The notes beneath the pieces are model-generated. The model made no database searches, was not told where the DNA came from, and was given only the letters and a program-made list of their open reading frames with translations. 64,000 bases of DNA, from the NCBI GenBank assembly GCA_029706075.1, contig JAINUG010000086.1, positions 2,231,060 to 2,295,059 of the forward strand, in the 5' to 3' direction. Below, in pieces: positions 1-12,660 of the stretch. Both the position numbers and the translations under genes were made by a program. The stretch comes from Aldrovandia affinis (Eukaryota > Chordata > Actinopteri > Notacanthiformes > Halosauridae). Numbering within the stretch: the stretch's first letter is position 1; the number at the start of each line of letters is the position of its first letter.

Positions 1-3000
1 ACTCACAACATCTGGCAAAAAAAATGTTTGGCTCGCTGTGCATGACAGATTATACTTGACAGGCTCTGATGATGGCATCTCTGTAAAAACAATAAAATAT
101 GCGAAATTAAAAAAAATAATTACAACGTGATGTTGATTAATACAAAAACAAAAGTATGGAAGTGAAACAAGTTAAGTTAGTAGAGTAAAAGTTGAACCTG
201 GATGACATTGTCTGTCTCATGGCCTGCCAAATTGGCAATAAAACCCTGGAAGCTTTGCCGTGTCTAATATGGGGGTACTTTGCTAGCAATTTTGAACATC
301 AAAGCCGACACATGAAAAAGGACATGAGAGAATGTAATATTGGCTTCACTTCAGTGGGCCTGGCGTCACTCACTGTCTTTAGTCTGACAAGCCCTTCCCC
401 TTCAAAAACTTTAAAGGAAGAGCTCCCATTTTGTGGGCCAGTGCAAAGGGGGAAGGCATGGGTCTATAAAGAGCACCCATTTAATCTTTTCCCAACATCC
501 CTAACATCTCAGTCTTTATCTTGGCAAGCCTCTATAGAGGGCTAGGTTTCGCTTCAATTAGAACCCATGTTCTCTGTCCCAGTGGTGTCTCTTCATGGTC
601 CTCAACCAATTTAGACCCCACAAGGGCTCAGTGGCCCCCCCAAAATAAAGGCCCCTCTCGATCACTGCAGGGTTCACTTTGATATTAGGCCATAGGGCCA
701 AAGGTAATATTATAATTTCTTGTTTTTTGTTTGTGGAGCCACAGTATTATATTAATCTGCCAACAGGTTGATTTTTTATTATTATTTTATCATTTTTATC
801 TTTTGCTAATTCGTTTTTTTTAAATTATCTTTAACCATGGCAAAAACGCAAAAACAGATTATGAAATGAGGCCATTAATGAAGCACTGGTTGAGGAATAT
901 CCTTTTTTTAAAACCTTTTGCATCAGTGGTTGATTGAATGAGTACAGTATGTGGCAACTGCATATTGTGGGCACACTTTAAATTGCCAGGGAAGAGAAAG
1001 CCTATTAGACCTGTACAGATGACCTGTACATTACCATGTAGCAATGTATCATTCCATTTCATATACAAGGACACTGATCTTAATCTGTACCCTGATAAGA
1101 AAATAATAATAATTAACAATGTAATGTTATGACCAAAAAATATGTTCCCAGAATACCAAATTCATTTAAATCACTGGTCAGTATAGTTGCTGATCTTTGC
1201 CCCAATTTTCCTTTGTTTAAGTTATTTATTTACTTTTAATATTAATATTTTCCAATGGACTGCATCAGATGTATTCAGTCAAACTCAAATACTTTTTATT
1301 GGAGGCATGGCTTATTTACAACACCAAATTGTCTTAATTTATATAGAATGCTTCTAGAAACATCCTGACCAATTTTTTCAAGAAATGTCTTGTTTTTCAT
1401 ACTCTAGCCCTGATAATGACCAGTAGCCACATGCCTTGTAAGTCCAATATACAATATATGGTCTTTAATAATGAAATGATTGTTTTAGTAAGGCTTACAT
1501 TAAGATTTTTATTAAGACCTCATTTTTTACTCTTCCCCGGGACAACATTTTATATTGGTTTATCTATGGACATCCAAATAGTGTTTTGTAGAAAATAAAA
1601 CATTTTTGAACAGAAATATACAAATACAATAATAGTGGAACAAAGTGTCCATATGCACAGTTGTTGAATTAACTACAAGTGAGAACTGTGGGAAAAATCT
1701 TGGCATAAATGGATTTAACATACCTTGTATTTCTGTCTATGTCACTATTGTGTTAAAAGACCTTCAAAATATTCTTAAATATATGCCCCATCCACAGTTC
1801 TATTAATCCACAATTTCTGTGCAGGAAAAATCGCTTTTTTCAGATTTTTATTTTTAGGAGTTTCTTTGAGTGGCAACAAATCTGAGCATACTCAAAGTAA
1901 AATAGCCAACATGGGAAAACGCACTGCTAGACATTTTTTGAAGAAGTTATGGAGAAATATGGAGAATCATTTCCTAATAAAAATGTTGTTTGCCAGTTGT
2001 CACCCTCTGTATGCGCAGAATGGAGTTCCGCATGGCAGAGTTTCTTCTGACAAAGTGGCTCAAAGTTTGCTGCTCAATCGAATGCAGTAACATTTTATAA
2101 GATTATGAACACTGAATGCACTGTAAAATTCCATGGATGGAGACTTAATATGCAGAAAGACCCCGGAGTGTAACTATATTACGCTTCTTTCATATCACTG
2201 TAATATGTATTGTATTATTCAAACTAGTTGAGTTTCAAATAAATAAATATATACATACAGATTTGCTTCATTGACAAAAATGTTGCTCTTTTTACAACGC
2301 TTTAGCTCAGTACATGCTGATGTGTTTTGCCCCTGGCAATAACATCTAACTCAGAGATTCAGAGTCAACACCCCAGACAGTCAATATTTCTGTTGATCAA
2401 TCCAGTAAGACTTTCAAAGGGATTTCATATCTATAACCATAGCTTGAAAATGTGTTGAAAAACGAGGAGCTGCAGTAGATACAAACACAGCAAAAATCTT
2501 TAAAACTGTCTTGCTTTAATCCTTAAGGTGTTTATAGTTTATATGATATGAAGCACAGAAATTCTAGTGCTACAAGAAAAGGTTTTGGCCAATAATATTC
2601 TGATTATTCAGAAGGTACAGCTCTATAAAAAAAACAGAGGTAATAAATAACAACAATATTATAATAATAAACTGTAGAACATTTAGAAGTGTTTTAAAGT
2701 GTCTTTAAATAGTTGTAGGAGATTCAGCCTGATGAGAGGCAAGTATACATCTTGGATTGAGAATCTAGAGCCCCTTGCTTTTCCACAGTGATAAGCAAGA
2801 GCAGGTACGGGTTTCAAATGAGCAGGTTCCAAGAGGTGAGGAGGGGAGAAGACACATCAAGCAACAGAATACTTTATTGGTTGTATGTAGAGCCGTAAGA
2901 AGGACGGACAGGGAATATTAACAATCAATAAGGATAAATGACAATGCTGGACATGGTGTTAATCTAGAATTCAAAAAGGGAAAGCATTCTGCAACACCTG

Positions 3001-3230
3001 AATAAATAAAAGTGCCAAGGACTATAAATATGCTGTAGTCAAAAAGAAACACTGGCCTGTGAGATAATTGTTTGGCCAATTTTGAGTTCGAGCACACCCG
3101 GATGCATGATATCATACATGCAGCATATCTTGCAGTTCCCCTCTTAGATTTGAGATGTCTGCACACCTAATACGGTAGGCATACTGTTGAACAACATTTT
3201 ATACCACCTTCTAAGCAAGCGTTTACCACT
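1..3230. other. AT-rich intergenic stretch, no gene seen
   Basis: No coding region, RNA gene or transposon terminus is recognisable here. The open frames present are under 120 codons, have no domain motif and show no splice-site framing. The sequence is AT-rich with homopolymer runs and looks like ordinary vertebrate intergenic or intronic DNA. Confidence 0.6.
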
Positions 3231-3231
3231 G

Positions 3232-3430
3232 TCCAGAGGTTGTGGCTGGTTTCCAGGACTCGGACTCATGTAGCTTGATTGCAATGTGGTGCCAGAAGTT
3301 CTCCATCGGATTTAAGTCTGGTGACGGGGATGAAAAACTCACAACCTCAATTCCATTCTTAAATCACAGATTCACACAGCCAGCACAGCGCATTCTCCTG
3401 CCATTTTATGCCTCCATTGCTCCTCCTACA
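3232..3430 (-). pseudogene. Tc1/mariner transposase C-terminal fragment
   Basis: Read on the minus strand, this stretch encodes the catalytic-core signature SPDLNPMENFWHH, followed by a helix resembling the end of a Tc1/mariner DDE transposase. In that family the motif carries the last acidic residue (E) of the DD34E triad. Just upstream on the same strand is a degraded NGIEV-like segment, with an in-frame stop before it, matching the usual spacing to the motif. There is no intact frame and no inverted terminal repeat was found, so this is an old fragment. The identification rests on one short but very characteristic motif. The exact family is uncertain. Confidence 0.6.
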
Positions 3431-3739
3431 TGCACTTCAGGAAAGGCCTAGAATATTGTGCAGGTGACGCCAAAAGATACACTAAGTGTTTGCATTTCTG
3501 GATGAGATTACCATATTTTCTGTACTGTCTATGTATTTTGGCAGAAAGGGAAGGGCCAACAATGGGTTGCATTAAATACAATGTAGCATATGCTTACAAC
3601 ATATTACACTTGACACAGTAGCAGTAGATTATTACGGTCATCTGACCTTTAGTCTGTGAAAGATAGTGATAGAAATACGCAAATTATTTATGCTTAGTCT
3701 GCCTTAAACTCAAAATGTACATATAATACTATATATATA

Positions 3740-4303
3740 CACTACCAGTCAAAAGTTTTAGAACACCCCCATTTTCCAGTTTTTACTAAAATGTAAGCAG
3801 TTCAAGTCCAGTGAATAACCTGAAATGGTACAAAGGTAAGCGGTAAACTGCCCCAAAAAAAGTGTAGGTTGCCAAAAACTGAAAATGTATGTACATTTCA
3901 GTTATAAAAAAAGGCCCTTTTTAGCCAATGAGTAGTATCCTACACCATCAAAAGGCACTTGGAAACTGGAGGAAACTCTGACAGGAAGAGGTCTGGCAGA
4001 CCCAAAGCCACAACAAAATCAGAAGATAAGTTTCTGAGAGTCAACAGCTTGCGTGATAGGCGGCTCACAGGACAACAGCTTCAAGCACAGCTTAACACTG
4101 GTCGAAGTAAGGAATTCTCAGTTTCAACTGTGAAGAGAAGACTTCGAGCTGCAGGTTTGACAGGTCGAGTGGCAGTAAGAAAGCCATTGCTAAGATGGCC
4201 ATTGCAAAATAAGAAAAGAGTCTTTCCTGGGCCATGAAGCACTGTCAGTGAACAACTGAAGACTGGAAGAAGGTCTTATCAATCAAAATTGTGAATATGG
4301 GAC
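3740..4303 (+). mobile_element. Tc1-like transposon, 3'-truncated (family A, copy 1)
   Basis: The element starts at CACTACCAGTCAAAAG directly after a TA dinucleotide, the target of Tc1/mariner elements. About 110 bp of terminal sequence is almost identical to the copy at 38,684. Transposase coding follows from about 3932 on the same strand and stops being recognisable near 4300, inside the segment that should hold the first catalytic aspartate. The second half and the right terminus are missing, so the copy cannot be mobile. In copy 2 the same terminal sequence lies at the other end of the transposase gene, so the family must have long terminal inverted repeats of at least about 110 bp. Confidence 0.85.
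3932..4303 (+). pseudogene. Tc1 transposase N-terminal remnant
   Basis: The translation shows the DNA-binding half of a Tc1 transposase: a KRHLETGGNSDRKRSGRPK block (GRPR-like AT-hook region between two helix-turn-helix motifs), then SVSTVKRRLRAAGLTGRVA of the second paired-like helix-turn-helix. The normal start and first helices are upstream and degraded. A one-base frameshift near 4200 moves the frame to WAMKHCQ, a stop replaces the expected codon after it, and TTEDWKKVL follows in that frame. The catalytic DDE domain is absent. This is dead transposase DNA, not a host gene. The one long open segment is 3959-4237. Confidence 0.85.
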
Positions 4304-4394
4304 ATTTATTGTTCATGGAATGCATAGCTATTTCTATTCTATAGCCTATTTTATGGCCTTGAGGGAGTGAATCATGATTTAATAGAAATTAAAA
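4304..4394. other. Short unassigned spacer
   Basis: AT-rich sequence between the truncated Tc1 copy and a dispersed repeat. Nothing recognisable. Confidence 0.4.
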
Positions 4395-4510
4395 GTGTCT
4401 AATTAAGTGTTACAATTAACTGCTAGTTACAATTGAGGTTGCAATTATTGTTGGAACGAAAACCACCATACGCAGTGGGTCTCCAGGACCGAGGTTGGGA
4501 ACCACTGCAT
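4395..4510 (-). repeat. Dispersed repeat fragment ("cagtggttcccaacc" type), minus
   Basis: On the minus strand this begins like CAGTGGTTCCCAACC, then a "ggtcctgg" block, "ggttttcgttcc" and AT-rich AATTG-type words. The same order of words occurs on the plus strand at about 7930-8060. I recognise the pattern as a common fish interspersed repeat but cannot assign its class with confidence. Confidence 0.5.
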
Positions 4511-6384
4511 TAGACTATACAAAGAAACAACATAAATACATTTTTCATTCAAATTGTCCACATAAAAGCAAACTTGCAATGTCCTGTTTGCATCAGGAAA
4601 GAGCATAATTGTAATGGTAGGAAAAAGCCCCGGAGAAATGGGAAATGTTTTCCACTAAATTCCTGCCACTGGTGGCAGCTTTTTCCTAAACATTGAATCA
4701 GATTTAGGGGAGGAGAAATACGAGGAGAGATTGGCTTTCACAGTTTCCATGCACTTCTTGCGGCAATCATTTCTATAGTTGAGCGCATGGAACACAAGGC
4801 AGAGGGCATTTCAACATCCCTTCCTCTGGATTCAAATGGTTTGCTATAATACGGTTCATAGATATGCAGCTGCTTCCTACTTTGAATGCAATACCTCTGT
4901 ATACACACATTTAAACAGCACTCTAAGAGGTGTCAGATATGAAGTCAGATTAAAGTGGGAACATTCTCACGTCAGAGATAAATTTAGATTCAAAGGCCCT
5001 GGTGTCACAAACACACTTGTGAGGAGGTAATCACTGCTCCAGTGTCCCTCGTCTGAATCTTTCGTCATATTAAATTTTTTTATTGTACGTAATACATTTT
5101 TTGAGAGAAATCGCATCCAAGCAGATGTGTGACATATTGGTCATGCTTCTGAAATGCATATGAAGAAAAATGTATTTTTGATACTGTATTTTATGGTGTA
5201 GAGTGTAGTATATACCACATGAATATGCTTCAGTGTATATCAAAATATTTATTCAGTCCCCTAAAGAAAGTTCAATCCTTCAAGTAGGATCACCAAAATA
5301 CACATTTATATATTTGTCAAGATACAGATAAAAAGTATAATTATATGTAAGTGAAAGTCAAGGTCAAATGATTGAATCCATGCCAAAGGTTGCATAAACT
5401 AGAGTGTTATCTAGAGAGTAATAAGATAAAAAGTGTTAAATCAAGGTTTAAGCAAATGTGAACTACACTGCCCAGACATCATCATGGTGCTGATTGTGGC
5501 AAGAAATACATCACTTATCTAAACAGATCTTCACTTTAAAAAATCGAATTTCTTTCTAATCTAATAAGTTTCAGTCATTCTTCATTATGTTTATTTTCCT
5601 TACATTGGCATTGGTGCACGTTTACATCTTTTTTTTTTGTGAATGAAATTATTTTTTCATTCATTTTGCCGATTTCTCATCTCTTTGTTCTTGTTTAACT
5701 GTGCATTTAACTGTGAGCCAAGGCTAAGGTTAAACGGTGATAAAACCAAGGCCAGTGAGTCAAAGTTAAGGACACCAGGAATCCAGGCCACCAAGTGGGT
5801 GATTACTGTATAAGCAGCTATGAGTAATGGCTCCAGTGGCTCCATGCCATTATTGAGCACACATCAAATTGAACTGTTGATTGTCACTGATATGTGAGTA
5901 ATACTCCACAGACATTCATGTGAAATGGAACACATTTAATTTCTTTCATTAATACAGAGCACAATTTACATATCCTTTGACCCAAAAGTGATTAGGACAC
6001 AATTGCAAATGCCTGCTAGATTCAAATATATTGAATTGCCTGAAGTCAGCATGCCACACATGGTATGAGGTATTGATTTGACATTCCATAGGTATACATA
6101 ATAATTGGGCAGATTTGCTGGCATTTCAGTTTTACTCTAACCTCTAAGGGTTTGTGTTTCCTTTGAGAGACACAGCTCCGCATTCTGCAAGTCTTAGAAA
6201 ACGTGCTGCACCGTTGGCTGTTTCGTAAAACTTGGGTACTGTAAAACGAGTCAAACAAAATGCATTTCCACATTTATGTGTACCATGATCACAGAAATGA
6301 TTTCAAAGGGCCTGTGTTGTCCACAGACAATTATTATTAACGGTTCCCCTTACTGTCTTAAAACGTGTAATGCATATTTAATAG
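4511..6384. other. Intergenic, no gene seen
   Basis: No supported gene or repeat boundary. Short minus-strand open frames at 5657-5860 and 6046-6273 carry no recognisable domain and look like chance. Confidence 0.55.
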
Positions 6385-6625
6385 GACTAATTGGAAGCTT
6401 TCCAGATCGCCAATCCATCGCAGGGCACAATTCACCATACACCATTCACTCACACACTCATACCTACAGGCAATTTAGACTCTCCAATTAGCCTAACGTG
6501 CATGTCTTTAGACTGTGGGAGGAAACCGGAGTACCCAGAGGAAACCCTCGTGGACACGGGAGAACATGCAAACTCCACACAGAAAGGCCATTGACGACAG
6601 TGCTATCCACTGCACCACCCTATAC
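6385..6625 (+). repeat. Widespread vertebrate dispersed repeat fragment
   Basis: This stretch contains the words "caatttagactctccaatt", "gactgtgggaggaaaccgg", "agtacccagaggaaaccc" and "acatgcaaactccacacag" in the order typical of a repeat found across many fish genomes. Its class is unclear to me; a non-LTR 3' region is possible. The open frame across it is incidental. Confidence 0.6.
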
Positions 6626-7929
6626 AGTATAGCATTCCAATCAAGTAGACAATCAGGTGCAGGTAACTTCCTCCATAAATGCTGACATTTCTTAAGAGAG
6701 TAATTAAAGAAAACTCCCCCACCCCATGTTAGCAACAGTGGTTAGATATACGGGTTCACTAACAGACGATCAGCAAAATTAAATACAAGTTGTGTTGTCT
6801 TCAGTTAGGGCCCATGGCATTTCTCCTAATGTATGAAGACATAAATCATGCTTTGCCTCCCCTCAATAAAATCATGGAAAACTCATAAAAACATGCATAA
6901 TTAGCATTGAGTAAGCTTTAATGATTGAACAAATCTCGCCCTTGTAAAACCATTTTGCAGTTGTATCTAGCTGACATTTAATGACTTTTGGAATTTTATC
7001 TAATAAGAGATTAATCTGCAATCTATGTAATTGTGCATGCACATAAACACACACACAAACACACCTGCGCACACACAGAAACATGTGCCAGCACACTCAT
7101 GCACACCATCCACTTTCACTCTGCCAGATGATGCTATCAGAAATATTTTCATGCAGATGTGGTCTTCTCCATCTGTGTCTTTGGACAACTTTGACATTTT
7201 TGACAGCAAAAGTCAATTAATGAATGAATGAATGAATGAATGCCTTTTCTTTGATACATCAAAATAATTGTAATGATTCAAATAATCTAACCAAAAGCTC
7301 CACAAAAGATTATTTTCAAATATATATCTCCCTCCAAGGCATACATTAAATATTGATTGACCACAAAAGACAAGATACCATACATGAAAGCAGAGATATG
7401 AAATGCATTTCCTGTGTTGAGGATCTGCATTTGGCAGAAGCCTAATTCCTAGCAATCCAGATTTAATACATTAAATGTACATTCCATCATAGGGCTCCAG
7501 ACTAATATTTTCAGTTGGTGGCACCAGCATATGATTTAGTCTCACAATAGAAATAATGAGTAATCATCTTTTTAATTACTCTGCCATTGTGTACGTTTTT
7601 TAAATAGATTTGCTGTGACATCACAGCAGGGTTCCAGACTAGCTTTTATTCCTTGTAGAGCTTGCACTGCCATTCAAAAAATTTGATAGTCCAAGCAAAA
7701 TTTTCAGTCACGCCATCGAACTACATTTGTACATTTTAGATAGATTTTACAATCATTGGTCATTGGTTTCATCAATAGCCTGTGGTCATGATCTGTAGTT
7801 TGGCCCCCTGGCCCTCTACACAATTAGTAGTGCCAGCCTCATCAGTGCTGCACTTTTGATAGCATACACACTGTGCATTGCATTATCACTATCCTTATTG
7901 TGCCTTAACCATGTAAACACCTTCAACTA
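6626..7929. other. Intergenic with CA-rich patch and a tetranucleotide run
   Basis: No gene seen. A CA-rich patch lies at about 7035-7110 and an AATG run at 7218-7242. Open frames here encode Thr-His strings produced by the CA-rich patch. Confidence 0.55.
7218..7242 (+). repeat. (AATG)n microsatellite
   Basis: Six tandem copies of a four-base AATG unit. Confidence 0.9.
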
Positions 7930-8060
7930 TGGCAGGGATTCCCAAAAGGGATTCGGTCCTGGGGGTGTGCCTTGTGTGCCGGTTTTCATCCCCAACCATA
8001 ATTGCGAATCCTGAACTATAATGAGCCGTTAATTGTTTTTAATTGTTTTAATTAGACTTA
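7930..8060 (+). repeat. Dispersed repeat fragment, plus copy
   Basis: Shows the same word order as the minus-strand copy at 4395-4510: "gggattcccaaa", "tcggtcctggggg", "ggttttcatccccaacc", then "aattg" and "aattag" words. Divergence between the two is high, so both are old. Confidence 0.5.
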
Positions 8061-9779
8061 AATGGGGAGTGAATTTTCGGCAGGCTGTATAACTTCATAA
8101 CCAAAAAATCCCTCATTTGGTATTTTCTCCTCTTATAATACAAATTATTATAAAAAATGGTTAACATGCTGTCTATTAGAACATATCTGTTTTCTCACGG
8201 AGATTTACATTCCCTGGAGTCAATCCACAGACAGGAATAGCACTCCCAATGCATAGTAAGTTGCTTCTCGTAATACCTGGAATGGCTTGAAAGTGCTACG
8301 GATTGGGAATGCTATTTCCATCCCTACAATCTAAAAAGAAAACTCACCTAACCTCTTCCTAACTTGTGTTTGAATTCTCCTGATGAAACAGCTTTGCTTT
8401 CCACTTGCCTAATTTACTGGACTTCCTACATCTTGAAATCAAAATGATAAATATCTTTCCCTTTTTGTTATTATTGGGATGAATGGTGCAGTATGTCTTC
8501 TTGAAAGTCAGAGATATTTCATTTTTATCGCGAGTATGTTTTATTTGTAAAGAAAAAAATGTAGGTGGCTCAATTTGTCTCAGTATTCTAAAAATGTGCC
8601 CTTAATTTTAGGTCAATTTTAGGTTATGGGGAAACCGTTGTTTCTCACACAGGGCTTTTCTAGCATCAATAGGCAGGGACAAGTAAAACTCGGGTAATTT
8701 AGTGAGGGAGGGAGAAGCTGTGGAAGAAATTAGTAAGATTCCTGCTTTTTCCCCTTGGACTTCATGTACTCTTAACTATGGAGTTATGATATTAGAGTGT
8801 ATGATATTAGATTAAGAGACCAAATTCATGTGGAACCCTGTTCTGTCTCACCCATACAGACACCAGTACAGAAATAGAGGCTGGCAGTACTGCACTGTCT
8901 CCCAGAGATTATTATTGAACAATGATAAGCTATTACTGGAGAGCATGTCTTGACTTCAGGAAAAATTTAACTCCTGAATATAAAACCATCTTCAATTTGA
9001 GCCTTCTAGGATGACTACAAGCCATGGGACAGAGCTGTTGTTTTGTCGAGGAAAATGGCATGGCCTGTAATTAAAATAGAAGGAGTTCTGCTTTGTGAAT
9101 CTGACTGCTCCAATTTCCCAGATGCACAGGTGCAGTCTGAAATTGTACATGGGTAATGTAGGTGTATGCGTTTGTAGGTGTTTGGGCAGAGGGCAGAATT
9201 TTTTTATCTTTAAAATTTTTTTTATCACAAAGTCATTCCAGGTTTGAAAACATTCTTGTTGATTTCCAATGAATTCATTGTGTTGCGCTAAAAAAAAAGG
9301 CCAGACGGAGCATTCACATGCTTTAACATACTGTTCTATCAACTGTATAGATGCCTGCCAATGCACAATGCACAGTGTCCTTATTTTAAGTAGAAAATGG
9401 AAGCAAGTGTTCAATATCAGTGACTGCCAACCTCGTGACCTTGGATGTGGAAAAGGTAATGCAAAGTGCATTATGGTTAGATTGAATCTTTACCTTATAT
9501 TTGAAACGCTGCAATACTGATTTAAATCGGTCGTTTGATACTGAAACACAAGCCATAGGCCATTTTTAGGCCCTATGTTTCACATGAAACAAATACAGGT
9601 GGACTTATAATGCATTTCTAATGACAGTGCTTAAGGGCATTTTTCTTTACTCTTCTTAAGTGCAGTTTACAGGCATGTGAGACTCAAAGACCCCATAATT
9701 GGTGGAGCTACTGTACCATGTGCTGTCAATCACCAATTGGCATGAATCAATCAAAAGTCACGAATAAAACCAATGATGG
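8061..9779. other. Intergenic, no gene seen
   Basis: A 159-codon minus-strand frame (8992-9471) lies here. It has no recognisable domain, uses a poly-T tract as Lys-rich sequence, and has no convincing splice or promoter context. I treat it as chance. Confidence 0.5.
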
Positions 9780-10430
9780 CTTCACTCATCTTGGGGTTCA
9801 CGAAACCTAACTCTGTCATCGCGCTAACATCATTATGAGCAGGGGACCCATAACTTTCCGCTGCCATGAAGGCGATGCCTCCATCCTCATCTTGAAAATC
9901 TGTTTGAGTCGTCATCCTCCGTGTCACAGTAAGGCTGGCAAAAAGAATTTTGGTACAGTGGAAGTCTTCGTTTGGCGGCAAGGCAGAGGAGAGAGCTGAT
10001 GTAAATTCCACTTCCAGCAAGTAAGATTTACTTGGGGACTTAAACATAAAACGCCCCGAAATGGGCGGACGTGGAGATAATGTATAGTTCGCTTTTAGAA
10101 AATTGTATTGTTGAAATCAGATGCACAGCAGGCGCTCTTCCAAAGCGTCTTACACCTGTGTTGGTCGGGGTCACGAGCGGAACGCTGGTGATTAAGCTGT
10201 AAACATGGTATCTTTTCCTCTCTACTCTGTTTCCTGGCGGGATGTCCCCCGGATTCCTCGCAGCTCCCTTAAGCGGCAGTGGAACGAGATGACTGTCGAT
10301 GCATAATTCCTTGTCTGTAAAGAGACAGACTCGCGCTTCGACATGCAGGGGATTCGGGGTGGGGGGAGGCGTCAGTGCAGTGTGGATTCCCATCAGCTCG
10401 CTTGTATTTCAGGGAGTCTAGACGCTTCTG
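9780..10430 (-). promoter_or_regulatory. CpG-dense patch: possible promoter or first exon
   Basis: CpG dinucleotides are frequent here (for example the clusters near 9830, 9965, 10045-10075, 10130-10190 and 10240-10340), while the flanks have almost none. This is how unmethylated vertebrate promoters look. Two minus-strand open frames cross it (10040-10393 and 9751-10047). The second is not low-complexity and ends in a normal stop, but I recognise no domain in either. The calls of promoter, exon and strand are inference from base composition and open frames only. A CpG-rich ancient repeat is an alternative. Confidence 0.35.
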
Positions 10431-10575
10431 CTCTGCCTGTTGGAAATGCAGCCAGTTGCCATGTGAAAATTGTCCTGGATAAGTAAATGGGTTTTACTGA
10501 CAGCCTGCCCATACCCCTCCCCCCAACATTTTCACACCACTTTAAAATTCTAAATCGTAAGCGTTGAAATTACAG

Positions 10576-10576
<1 letters not shown>

Positions 10577-10667
<91 letters not shown>

Positions 10668-10668
10668 G
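10577..10668 (+). repeat. Long (TG)n microsatellite
   Basis: About 46 TG units with a single interruption near the end. It lies 150 bp beyond the CpG-dense patch. Alternating purine-pyrimidine runs of this length can adopt Z-DNA and are highly variable in length. Confidence 0.97.
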
Positions 10669-11980
10669 ACTGCAGATATCAGGGGCAAGGAAAATTATAG
10701 TTAGCTACTGAAATATTAAATGGACATAAAATATAACATGGTATTTATCATTCATAATGATTCAAGCAAACTGAGTGTACAGAGTAATTGACATACTTTG
10801 GCTGCCTTTGCATTACAAGGAAAATGTTGCTTCAGTTTATAGCCCTGAGGAAGGATAAGGGCACTTCTCACTTTCAGCTCTGTTCAGCTAAACGTATCTC
10901 CGGGCTTCAGATTCAATTATGTTTTGGCTCTGGAAAAAATACACTGATCAAAGAAGTAATTTAGAAAGATACGGTCTCTCAATCGATGGTAAATATTACT
11001 GTATATGGGCATTGTCATATGTACATATGCTTAACAGTTCAAACAATGCAAGAATGGCATCAAAGGATGGGAAGATTAAACCTGCTTACTTGGTTCATTG
11101 TATAACACATGCCATCGGTAACGAAGCCTTGCTTGTGAGTAAATTACCGATTAGTTAAGCAAAAAAAACCCCATAAAGAATCACAACTGCACTGTGAAAT
11201 AATTATGCCCTGTAGATACCATGCATATGTTTTCCTTTCTCTGAGATGACGTTGGATGGGTTGTTTTTACTTCTACTTTGCAGCAAAATAAAATTACACA
11301 TAAAAAAGGGAGAAAAAACCTGAAACAAAACAAAAAGAGGAAAACAATTAATTAATTTGACATTCAAGAAGAATCCCATTTCTATTCGCAATCAGACAGC
11401 CGGTGAAAGCACTGTTATAAAAGCCCACTAAAACAGCCCTACATTATGTAGGAGAGGCATAAATAAAATATTTCCTGTTGCTAAAGCAATCAGGAGTCAA
11501 CACAGAGGGAGATTGCACCTGTAGTCAAGGTCTCCTTCATTCCGGACTGCATGAATCTTTCTCGGTTAAATTGTCTCAAAAAGAATACGTTCATGTGCAC
11601 AACACATATATTTCTATTAAATTGCAAACATTTTCAGACCAGAGAGCCAACACACACACACACAACATTATTTTTCAGCTGCCTGTTTTACTTTCAATTG
11701 GAAGTGAGGTGTTGCTACTGCACCAAGTTATTAGCATGTCAGCTTGACAGAACTGCGATGATGTCTCCCTGCCAGTAATGGCACAGATATCTACACTGAT
11801 TCCTGGTGCCCAAAATATAATGTTCCTCCGGTGTACACTTTCAGACAATTCCCATTCCTGTCACATAGTGTGGGGAGCGACCAAAATAGACCGTTTCATG
11901 TTAGATGTTGTTTTTATTTTCAATTACTTCATTCGATTTGAAAACGGAACTTTAGCTCGCCTACTCAGAATGCATTAGTT
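10669..11980. other. Intergenic, no gene seen
   Basis: Open frames under 90 codons, none with a recognisable domain. No transposon terminus recognised. Confidence 0.5.
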
Positions 11981-12660
11981 TGCAAGCTGTAGCTCAGTTC
12001 TGACATGCCTGCTGTGGCTATTGGCTAGAAAGCAAGACCTGGAAATGACACTAGGGTAGACGATTTCCCGTGTGCTCGAACCGCTTTGAGTCATCCTGGA
12101 ACTATAATTTAGTTTAAATGGACTGCAGGGACAGTTCAATCTAATGGCTGAGAGCGTGCACACTTTCTTCTTTGGAATTAGCTCCTTATTAGGGGAAATG
12201 ATAATGGTGCCTAGAGAGCAGTACCGTTTTTTGCCCTGCAAGGTTCTTAGCGTATGCGTCACAAGCTTGCAGCTCATGAGCCCTTGAGGTAAATAATTGG
12301 GGCCATACAGGTGGCATGTGTTGTGAGTGTTTTGAGAAAAAGCTCCGTAATGCGGATTATCTTCCAATTGCTTTATGAACAGGGGCCATTTTGTCCGGTA
12401 TCTCTGCTGCAGCCCCTGTGGCAGCAGTATTTTGTTTGTTTGTTATTTGCTGCCCTCTTCCCCTGGTTGAGGGAGAGAAATATGACACATGTGCTGTCAT
12501 TTACCGACAAACCTTTCATATCTAATCTCCGCACAAATAAGCAGGCTGGGGGAAAGCACTGACAGAGCCGCACAGTGAAAGCATGACTGGGCCGGAGCAG
12601 ACAGGAGACTGCTCTCCTGCCCCATACATAATCAGTCCCTGTTTGGAAACTTCAGTCTGT
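11980..12660. other. Candidate conserved non-coding element (12.0-12.7 kb)
   Basis: Moderate-GC, high-complexity, repeat-free DNA with no supported reading frame. It includes a short foldback with CTGCTGC/GCAGCAG arms near 12,405-12,428. This texture is typical of developmental enhancers in vertebrate gene deserts, but conservation cannot be judged from one sequence. Confidence 0.25.

Noticed and set aside
7031-7231. Thr-His repeat protein
   Set aside because: Product of a CA-rich stretch, read on either strand.
8992-9471. 159-codon open frame on the minus strand
   Set aside because: No recognisable domain, Lys-rich part from a poly-T tract, no splice or promoter context. A frame this long can arise by chance in 64 kb.
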